Assembly (NCBI GenBank): GCA_002840935.1
Contig: PHDH01000015.1
Span: 1-32,439, forward strand
DNA: 32,439 bases
DNA from: Bacteroidetes bacterium HGW-Bacteroidetes-21
Lineage (GTDB): Bacteria; Bacteroidota; Bacteroidia; Bacteroidales; GWA2-32-17
Reading direction: 5' to 3'
Shown: positions 1 to 6,900 of the stretch, piece after piece
Position numbering within the stretch: position 1 is the first letter of the stretch
Layout of the letters: each line of letters opens with the position of its first letter
Program-made: the position numbers and the translations under genes
The notes under the pieces: model-generated
What the model was told of the DNA's origin: nothing
Databases searched by the model: none
The model's input: only the letters and a program-made list of their open reading frames with translations

Positions 1-7
1 AAGTCAT

Positions 8-60
8 CTAAACCGTCGAGGTGACTTCCCCGCTAACGCACAGTCGCCCCGACGGTTTAG
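8..60. repeat. Long imperfect inverted repeat / stem-loop
   Basis: CTAAACCGTCGaGGtGAC (8-25) pairs with GTCgCCcCGACGGTTTAG (43-60): 16 Watson-Crick pairs, 1 G-U, 1 mismatch, 17-nt loop. It is cut close to the window edge. Confidence 0.75.
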
Positions 61-63
61 GGC

Positions 64-93
64 TTTTGACCGGGCGATTGCTTCCGGTCAAAA
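64..93 (-). terminator. Rho-independent-like hairpin at the end of the MBL-fold gene
   Basis: TTTTGACCGG (64-73) / CCGGTCAAAA (84-93) perfect 10-bp inverted repeat with 10-nt loop, overlapping the stop codon of the minus-strand CDS. Confidence 0.65.
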
Positions 94-717
94 ATTATTT
101 ATTTCCTGATAAATATGCGATGAGGGACCGTGGCCGGGATAAATGGCGGTACTGTGATCGAGAGTAAAAATCTTTTTGGTAATGGAATGCATCAGACTTT
201 CGTAATCGCCTCCGGGCAGATCGGTGCGACCATAACCCATTTTAAATAAGACGTCGCCGGTAAAAAGGATATTGTTTTTTTCGCTGTAAAGCCCAATACT
301 ACAGATAGAATGTCCTGGCAGATGCATTACTATGAGGGAGGAATTTCCAAAACGAATAACAGAATCGTTATCGAGAATAATGGTGGGTTTAGGAGGACTG
401 TCCATGCTAAAGCCAAAACTCTGTGTTTGCGTAGTGACGCCAAATTTGTCCCAGTAAATGCTGAAGTTCTTGTGCCCAGCCAGCTCCAAATTATAGGTTT
501 TGCAAACGAAACTGGCTCCCATCAGATGATCGAAATGAAAATGGGTTGCGATAACCATTTTGGGGGTCAGGCTCTTTTCTGTTATAAAACTTTCGAGTTC
601 GTTGTTTTCTCTATTATCTGAACAAGCTGGATCGATGATGATGCATTCGCCGGATTCATCATATACCACATAGGTATTTACCTGCAAAGGGTTAAATGCG
701 AAAGCTTTTATTCTCAT
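88..717 (-). CDS. MBL-fold metallo-hydrolase (glyoxalase II-like)
   Basis: THFHFDHLMG (HxHxDH motif), LPGHSICSIG, FTGDVLF and YPGHG motifs of the metallo-beta-lactamase fold. Confidence 0.92.
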   Translation of the reverse strand: MRIKAFAFNPLQVNTYVVYDESGECIIIDPACSDNRENNELESFITEKSLTPKMVIATHFHFDHLMGASFVCKTYNLELAGHKNFSIYWDKFGVTTQTQSFGFSMDSPPKPTIILDNDSVIRFGNSSLIVMHLPGHSICSIGLYSEKNNILFTGDVLFKMGYGRTDLPGGDYESLMHSITKKIFTLDHSTAIYPGHGPSSHIYQEINNF

Positions 718-1385
718 TATATGTTTCCTTTTATCATGGGGACGAAAGCAAATAATCCGTGTGTGGATGATTTAAGTTGTCCTTCCATGTTTTTTTCGAT
801 TAGTGTCATGGTTTGCGAATCCTGTTTTCCCAGTGGGATGACCATTTTTCCGCCGGGTTTGAGTTGTTGTATGAGTTTTTCGGGGATTTCGGGAGCAGCG
901 GCAGTGATTAAAATTCTGTCGTAAGGTCCATAAGTGGGTTTCCCTTCGTAGCCATCGCCGTAAAACATGGTGGGGAAGTAGTTCAGCGAATTGAGTAAAG
1001 TGCGGGTTTGGTTGTATAAGTCTTTTATTCGTTCGATAGTGAAAACTCTTGCGCCAGTTTCAAGAAGCACAGCAGCCTGATATCCGCTGCCGGTTCCTAT
1101 TTCTAAAACTTTGCAGCCTTTTTGTATGTCGAGCAGCTGGGTTTGAAAGGCCACGGTATAGGGTTGCGAAATGGTTTGATCGTTGCCAATGGGCAGAGCC
1201 TGATCTTTATAAGCCAGGTTGGATAATCCCATAGGAATAAACAAATGCCGGGGGACGCTGGCAATGGCGTTCAGAACCAGCTGATTTGCAATGCCTTTTG
1301 ATTCTAATTCTTTGGCCAGTTTCTGGCGTAGCCCTTTATGATGATATCCGTCTTCCATAGTTTTGTGCAAAAATAATGTTTTCAA
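717..1385 (-). CDS. pcm: Protein-L-isoaspartate O-methyltransferase
   Basis: VPRHLFIP, ISQPYTVAFQTQLL, VLEIGTGSGYQAAVL and GPYDRILITAAAPEIP are characteristic PCMT motifs. Stop overlaps the next ATG (TAATG). Start may be the internal Met at 1358. Confidence 0.93.
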   Translation of the reverse strand: MKTLFLHKTMEDGYHHKGLRQKLAKELESKGIANQLVLNAIASVPRHLFIPMGLSNLAYKDQALPIGNDQTISQPYTVAFQTQLLDIQKGCKVLEIGTGSGYQAAVLLETGARVFTIERIKDLYNQTRTLLNSLNYFPTMFYGDGYEGKPTYGPYDRILITAAAPEIPEKLIQQLKPGGKMVIPLGKQDSQTMTLIEKNMEGQLKSSTHGLFAFVPMIKGNI

Positions 1386-1462
1386 TAACGAACTGTTAAA
1401 AAAAACATGAAAAACGTTAAGAAAGGCCTGTTAATAAAAAGTATTTTTGAAAAAAAAGAGAT

Positions 1463-2434
1463 ATGCTGAGGATAGGCGTAGTAGGAGCCGGACATTTTGG
1501 ACGGTTTCACATACAATCAATTACACAGATACCCGGGTTCCGGTTGTCAGGCTTCTACGATATTGATCCCGAGCGGTCGGAAAAAATTGCAAGCGAGTTC
1601 AACGTGCATGCTTTTTCGTCGTACCAGGAATTGCTGGATAATTCGGACGTGGTTGATATTGTCGTTCCCACTGTTTCGCATTACGAATGCGCTGTTCAGG
1701 CGATAAAACAGCATAAACATGTTTTTCTTGAAAAGCCGATGACCGCTACGGTGAAAGAAGCAGAGGCCATACTTAAACTGGCAGGCGAAGCCCAGGTCAA
1801 AGCGCAAGTGGGGCATATCGAAAGGTTCAACCCCGCATTTTTGGCTGCCCGTCCTTATATTTCAAATCCCATGTTTATTGAAATTCACCGTCTGGCCGAA
1901 TTTACCATACGCAGTACCGATGTGTCGGTGATTTACAATTTAATGATACACGATATTGACATTGTACTGAGTGTTGTGAAATCCAACCTCAGACGTATAC
2001 ATGCCAGCGGGGTAAAAGTTGTGACAGATTCTACCGATATAGCCAATGCCCGCCTCGAATTTGATAATGGTTGTGTAGCCAATATTACCGCCAGCCGGAT
2101 TTCGACCAATAATATGCGTCGTATGCGTTTTTTCCAGAAAGACACTTATATTAATGTTGATTGTCTGAATAAAAAATCGGAAGTGCTGAAAATGAAGAAT
2201 AACGGTCAGATTGAACTAACCGGATTGATGTCGGGAAGCGGAGATATTGGCAATTACGAAGATTTTATCAGCGAACCATTGAGCATTAGTCCGAATAACT
2301 CAATAAAAGTCGAACTGGAATGTTTTCTGGAAGCCATTGAGCAAAATAAAGACGTGCCCGTTTCTTTTGAGGCAGGATATAACGCATTACTTGTTGCCAG
2401 TCGCATTAGCGATAAGATTGAGAGTGTGTTGTAG
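1463..2434 (+). CDS. Gfo/Idh/MocA family oxidoreductase
   Basis: N-terminal Rossmann GVVGAGHFGRFH; HVFLEKPMTATVKEA (conserved EKP); GHIERFNPAF. Confidence 0.92.
   Translation: MLRIGVVGAGHFGRFHIQSITQIPGFRLSGFYDIDPERSEKIASEFNVHAFSSYQELLDNSDVVDIVVPTVSHYECAVQAIKQHKHVFLEKPMTATVKEAEAILKLAGEAQVKAQVGHIERFNPAFLAARPYISNPMFIEIHRLAEFTIRSTDVSVIYNLMIHDIDIVLSVVKSNLRRIHASGVKVVTDSTDIANARLEFDNGCVANITASRISTNNMRRMRFFQKDTYINVDCLNKKSEVLKMKNNGQIELTGLMSGSGDIGNYEDFISEPLSISPNNSIKVELECFLEAIEQNKDVPVSFEAGYNALLVASRISDKIESVL
2332..2434 (+). repeat. 103-bp direct repeat, copy 1 (3' end of the oxidoreductase gene)
   Basis: About 97/103 identical by eye to 5044-5146. Confidence 0.95.
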
Positions 2435-2477
2435 GTGGGGGTTTTGGATGGTTAACTGTTGAGCGGCCTATTATGAT

Positions 2478-3255
2478 ATGATGAATAGAATATTGTTGTC
2501 ATTGTTAATGTTTTATACTCTGCCTTCTTTTGGACAGATTGATATTATTAATTTAAGTTTGACTGATTCCACTAAAAATATTTTATATAGTGGGGGGGGG
2601 GGCCACAAATTTGATTAAAATCATTGGAATAGAGAATAAAACTAATATAATGTTAATTTCAAATGTAAGAAGTTATAAAGTCGATAGAAATAGGTGTGAT
2701 TTATACCATCTTTATCCATATTTAGAGAAATCAGATACATTAAAAGTTCTAGTAGGTGATTGTGTCGCTTTTTCAAAACAATTTGATTGTCTCTCGTTTC
2801 CTAATTATAAAACAGTATTAGGTGAAACTAATGATACTGCGTTAACTAATACGGAGATTGTAAACAATCCCTTTTTGAATTTAGTGCTTATTGATTGTTT
2901 TTATAAAGTCGATTACCATGTTGTTAGATATGATATTAGTTTTTTATTGAAAAAAAGTAAAATTAAACTTCCCAAAAGAATAGGTGAATATAGATTAGTT
3001 ATTAAAAGACGAAAACAATTGTATGAATCAAATTTAATCCCAATAGATGAGCCAAAGTATCGTCTTCATATCAGTTTCGAAAAAGATTATAAAGTATTAA
3101 ACACAACTGTTTATGAGAATAAACTACCTAAAGAACATCTTGATATAATAAACTTAATGCAATCTGGGGATAAATTAGTTTTTGATAATATAATCATTCG
3201 GAAAAATGATGGAGCTGATGTAAATATTGGTCCATTAACAATTACAATTAAATAG
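2478..3255 (+). CDS. Secreted GldM C-terminal-domain-like protein, reading frame broken at a G11 tract
   Basis: ATG at 2478 gives signal peptide MMNRILLSLLMFYTLPSFGQ, then ...DSTKNILYSGGGGHKFD* stops right after G11 (2592-2602). Removing one G joins it to the 221-aa ORF at 2590 (...SGGGATNLIKIIGIENKTN...). NxLYxG...NxIKI and GDKLVFDNIIIRKNDG..VNIGPLTITIK resemble the GldM C-terminal domain. Confidence 0.55.
2592..2602 (+). repeat. G11 homopolymer tract inside a coding region
   Basis: Direct read: atagtGGGGGGGGGGGccaca. Confidence 0.95.
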
Positions 3256-3271
3256 TACAGTGGGTAATTCA

Positions 3272-3334
3272 GCATAGCATTCTGCAATAAAAATCTTTTG
3301 GCGGGTTGAAAAAGTTGGTGTAATTTGCACAATG
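3272..3334 (+). repeat. 63-bp direct repeat, copy 1
   Basis: gcatagcattctgcaataaaaatcttttggcgggttgaaaaagttggtgtaatttgcacaatg; 5 mismatches against 4232-4294. Confidence 0.93.
3296..3327 (+). promoter_or_regulatory. Candidate Bacteroidetes-type -33/-7 promoter for 3370..4212, lying within repeat copy 1
   Basis: TTTTG, 20 nt, TAATTTG (close to TTTG-N19-21-TAnnTTTG, with the -7 one base short), about 40 nt upstream of the ATG at 3370. Confidence 0.4.
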
Positions 3335-3369
3335 CCAAGTGTGAAAATGTCCCCAGCAAAATTAAAACT

Positions 3370-4212
3370 ATGAAAAGGCACTTTAGTTTATTGTTCATTT
3401 TATTGCCTGTCATTAGCATGGCTCAATTTGATTATATTGATCAGAAGGCATTATATGTTACTCATAAGATAAAAAGTATTATAAGTGTTTATCATGACGA
3501 AGACACAAATGAGAATCGAGAAATATGGAAAATTGATTCTACAGGTAGAATGATTTCATATCAACTACATACATTATGGGGAGAGACATATCTTGGTTCA
3601 ACTGAATGGAAATACAATGGGACCCTATTATCAACATGTACAGATATTGGGGATTACGGTAAAAAAAACCATAAAATTGATACAGCAAGAACAATATACT
3701 TATATAATGACTCTCAATTATTAGTAAAAACCAAGTTCACATGGCCAATAGACGAAGACACTTTAATAACTGAATATAAATATATTAATGGACTTATTAT
3801 TTGTGAAAGTATTTTTTATGGAAATTATCAAAATGGATATAAAACATATTCATATGAAGACATTGTCTCGACAAAATCAAAAACGGTTTCTATTACTGAA
3901 TTTTATAATAATAATGTCAGTTTTATTCCTTTTATTAAAACTATGAAGTATTATGATACATTAGGAATAATTCAAACAGAAATTGAATACAATTTTATTA
4001 AGGAATGTTCAATTCCTTCGATTATTAAAACATTTATATATGATAATGGAAAACTTATAAGAATAAAAGAACTCTATATTGTTGATGACTCAGATAAGCC
4101 ACATGAGTATAATGATGAAATATTTGAATATAATGAGAAAGGTCTAGTATCAAAAGTATTAACCATCAACAATGGGTCTTCGGAAAGTTATTGTACATAT
4201 GAATATGAATAA
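3370..4212 (+). CDS. Hypothetical secreted protein (signal peptide, beta-rich Tyr/Asn-rich repeats)
   Basis: MKRHFSLLFILLPVISMAQ signal peptide; the ORF track extends upstream to 3325 but the signal peptide favours 3370. Confidence 0.75.
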   Translation: MKRHFSLLFILLPVISMAQFDYIDQKALYVTHKIKSIISVYHDEDTNENREIWKIDSTGRMISYQLHTLWGETYLGSTEWKYNGTLLSTCTDIGDYGKKNHKIDTARTIYLYNDSQLLVKTKFTWPIDEDTLITEYKYINGLIICESIFYGNYQNGYKTYSYEDIVSTKSKTVSITEFYNNNVSFIPFIKTMKYYDTLGIIQTEIEYNFIKECSIPSIIKTFIYDNGKLIRIKELYIVDDSDKPHEYNDEIFEYNEKGLVSKVLTINNGSSESYCTYEYE

Positions 4213-4231
4213 GATACAAGTGTTGATGCGC

Positions 4232-4294
4232 GCATAGAATTCTGCAATAAAAATCTTTTAGCGGGTAGAAAACGTTGGTGTAGTTTGCACAATG
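4232..4294 (+). repeat. 63-bp direct repeat, copy 2
   Basis: gcatagaattctgcaataaaaatcttttagcgggtagaaaacgttggtgtagtttgcacaatg, exactly 960 bp from copy 1. Confidence 0.93.
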
Positions 4295-4362
4295 AGTTAA
4301 TCGAAGTATCTTAAAGTAATACCCAATTAATTTGCGCTTAGTTGCTTTTCCCAACCGTATTT

Positions 4363-4926
4363 CTAGTTTATTTCTTTTTTTATCTCAATTGCTAATCGGT
4401 TTAAAACTTTCCAATCATTTGTTTTTTGAAATTCAACAATATTTGGATAAACACCATTAAATTTATCATTACAAGTCATTATTGACTCATCAAAAGTCTT
4501 AAGTAATTCTTTTTCGGAATCATTAAATGCTTCATTAATTATTTTGTTGTCGATTCGATAAAAATTTTCCCATTGTTGAAATAGTTCCTGTAATTGATTT
4601 AAATCGCTTTCTGAATCTTGAAATTCAAGTTGTTTTTCTTTTGATGTCCACAATTCAAGATTCTCTATTATACTGTTACGAGACATTCTAATGAAATTCG
4701 AATCATATATTTCATCACTTATAGCTTTTATCCTATTTTCTTTTCGAATTTTTTTAATTCTGAATAAATAAAAAGGCACATAATAAACATTAAGAATCAC
4801 AAGCATTATCAGACGATTTGTATTCTTGTCATATTTATTCAAAAACCAAATGCAATAAATCCAAAGAATCATTGCAATTGAATAGATAATAGGGAATACT
4901 ATCTTAAAGATTATTGAATCATGCAT
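4363..4926 (-). CDS. Hypothetical membrane protein (two N-terminal TM helices and a cytoplasmic helical tail)
   Basis: MHDSIIFKIVFPIIYSIAMILWIYCIWFL...LIMLVILNVYYVPFYLF. Real ATG is probably at 4926; the track's start at 4968 is a TTG inside a hairpin arm. Confidence 0.65.
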   Translation of the reverse strand: MHDSIIFKIVFPIIYSIAMILWIYCIWFLNKYDKNTNRLIMLVILNVYYVPFYLFRIKKIRKENRIKAISDEIYDSNFIRMSRNSIIENLELWTSKEKQLEFQDSESDLNQLQELFQQWENFYRIDNKIINEAFNDSEKELLKTFDESIMTCNDKFNGVYPNIVEFQKTNDWKVLNRLAIEIKKEIN

Positions 4927-4951
4927 AATTTGTTCTTTCGTTTTTATATGG

Positions 4952-5049
4952 ATGGTAACGGTTCGCAAACAGGCGAATACTGCAAATCTGTAACTTTATA
5001 ATCAATGCTTGCCTCTTTCATGTAGTTACGATTGTTTGCTGTTAGCCAT
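4952..5049. repeat. Large imperfect inverted repeat, attC-like
   Basis: ATGGTAACggttcGCAAACA (4952-4971) pairs with TGTTTGCtGTTAgCCAT (5033-5049). Nested AATCtGTAACT (4985-4995) pairs with AGTTACGATT (5024-5033) with one bulged T. Confidence 0.65.
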
Positions 5050-5146
5050 TGAGCAAAATAAAGAGGTGCCCGTTTCTTTTGAGGCAGGATATAACGCATT
5101 ACTTGTTGCCAGTCGCATTAGCGATAATATAGAGAGTGTACTTTAG
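5044..5146 (+). repeat. 103-bp direct repeat, copy 2: displaced 3'-end remnant of an oxidoreductase gene
   Basis: In frame it encodes AIEQNKEVPVSFEAGYNALLVASRISDNIESVL* against AIEQNKDVPVSFEAGYNALLVASRISDKIESVL* in the intact gene. Confidence 0.93.
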
Positions 5147-6849
5147 TCGATTTCCTTCATTTTTTTTAGAAATACCTTTAAAAACTGGGAACATTCTTCG
5201 AAAGATTTAAAGGTGTGTTCTTTCTTGAGCAGACTGGGTATGAGGTTAACTTTCTCCATCATGTACAGAGGTTGAGGCTGAATGATGGTCATGAGAACAG
5301 TTTTATTTTTATTTTTCAGATTAAGAATAGCTGTTTCAAGCGCGTAGAGACCTGATTGATCTATGAACGGCACTTTTCTCATTCGGATGATAACTACTTC
5401 TACATTGTCGGGTATGCCATTCATTATTTGCTGAAAACGGCTCACTGAACCGAAAAAAAGCGGACCGTCAAGACGTTGTATGTAGATTTTATTGCGAATA
5501 TCTTCAGAAATCCCCATTTCATCGTCCCAAGTTATTTCTTTATCATTTCCGCTGATAGGATCTGCATTAATTCCGCTGTCTACCAAATCACTGGCTCTTT
5601 TCATAAATAGAACAGACGCAAGTACCATTCCCAATCCAACTGCTTGAAGCAAATCTACAAACACAGTTAAAACAAGAACCAGAACAAGTATAATGGCATC
5701 TGCCCGGGGAATAAACAGGATGTCTTTAATGCCTTTTTTGTCGATAATACCAATTCCAACGGTTAATAAAATACCTGCCAGAACAGAAAAGGGAATGTAG
5801 GCAACCAGACTACCTAATCCTAGAAGAATTCCTACAAGGAACGCCCCATGAATAATTCCACTGATTTTTCCTCGACCGCCTGCTTTTACATTTACCAATG
5901 TTCTCATAGTCGCTCCTGCACCGGGTATGCCACCGAAAAAGCCGGATATTGTATTGCCAATGCCTTGCCCAATAAGTTCTTTGTTGCTGTTGTGTTTGGT
6001 TTGAGTTATATTGTCAGCAACTACAGAGGTAAGGAGTGTATCAATGGTTCCAAGTCCAGCCAGCGTAAGGGCGGGAATAATCATAGCGAAAATCATTTTC
6101 GGATCCATGCTGATGATATCGTTGAAGTGGAATGAAGGTAATCCAACCGGAATATTTCCAATTGCTTTTACATCCCATTTTAGGAAAAAGGCTAAAAGCG
6201 TAGAAATTAATAAGGCCACTAAAGTAGATGGTACTGCTTTGGTGATTTTTGGAAAAAAATATATTATTGCGATGGTAAGGCTTCCGAGGATAAGCTCGAG
6301 CGGATTAATGTTTTGAAATAAAAGAGGCAGACTTTGAATAATATCTAAAGTTTTTTTTGGCGATTCAACACCAAGCAATGGGAAAATCTGTAAGAGAATA
6401 ATGATTACACCAATACCACTCATAAATCCGGATAAGACAGGGTAAGGAATATATCGTATATATTGACCGATTTTGATCAGTCCAAAGATGATTTGAAAAA
6501 TTCCGGATAGAATGAAAATTCCGAGCAAAAAGCCGAGGGTAGCTGAAGTTAATTCGCCATTGATGGCATACATGGCAACTAAACCCGACGTGATAACTGT
6601 CATTGGGCCCGTTGGACCGCTGATTTGAGAGGGCGTGCCCCCAAAAAGTGATGCGAAAATACCCAAAAAAATGGCGCCGTATAATCCAGCTTCTGCGCCC
6701 ATTCCTGATTGAACTCCAAAAGCTAGCGCCAATGGCAATGCGACTATCCCAGCAGTAATGCCACCAAAGATGTCTCCTTTAATATTTTTCATTTTAGATG
6801 CAGAATGATTTAAAAAAAGATTGGCAAAATTATATTTAATTGCTTTCAT
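5143..6849 (-). CDS. SulP family inorganic anion transporter with C-terminal STAS domain
   Basis: GDIFGGITAGIVALPLALAFGVQSGMGAEAGLYGA, FGGTPSQISGPTGPMTV, IDTLLTSVVADNITQTKHNSNKELIGQGIGNTISGFFGGIPGAGATMRT and a STAS domain (VPFIDQSGLYALE). Confidence 0.96.
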   Translation of the reverse strand: MKAIKYNFANLFLNHSASKMKNIKGDIFGGITAGIVALPLALAFGVQSGMGAEAGLYGAIFLGIFASLFGGTPSQISGPTGPMTVITSGLVAMYAINGELTSATLGFLLGIFILSGIFQIIFGLIKIGQYIRYIPYPVLSGFMSGIGVIIILLQIFPLLGVESPKKTLDIIQSLPLLFQNINPLELILGSLTIAIIYFFPKITKAVPSTLVALLISTLLAFFLKWDVKAIGNIPVGLPSFHFNDIISMDPKMIFAMIIPALTLAGLGTIDTLLTSVVADNITQTKHNSNKELIGQGIGNTISGFFGGIPGAGATMRTLVNVKAGGRGKISGIIHGAFLVGILLGLGSLVAYIPFSVLAGILLTVGIGIIDKKGIKDILFIPRADAIILVLVLVLTVFVDLLQAVGLGMVLASVLFMKRASDLVDSGINADPISGNDKEITWDDEMGISEDIRNKIYIQRLDGPLFFGSVSRFQQIMNGIPDNVEVVIIRMRKVPFIDQSGLYALETAILNLKNKNKTVLMTIIQPQPLYMMEKVNLIPSLLKKEHTFKSFEECSQFLKVFLKKMKEID

Positions 6850-6900
6850 TATTCAGTGTATGTTGATATTTTTATTAACTTTATATTTGTTTTTCAAGGT

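Noticed and set aside
310-621. 103-aa plus-strand ORF
   Set aside because: Antisense to the well-supported MBL-fold gene.
3272-3334. Canonical integron attC in the 63-bp repeat
   Set aside because: The terminal inverted repeat is present, but GTTGGTG does not fit the GTTRRRY core; kept as cassette-like only.
3272-4294. CRISPR array
   Set aside because: Only two 63-bp repeats separated by a full gene; no regular spacers and no cas genes.
4166-4354. 62-aa minus-strand ORF
   Set aside because: Covers the 63-bp repeat and the end of the neighbouring gene; no convincing start or composition.
2435-5043. Autonomous IS element or transposon
   Set aside because: No transposase or recombinase ORF and no terminal inverted repeats at the block edges; the flanking duplication is far too long and too diverged for a target-site duplication.
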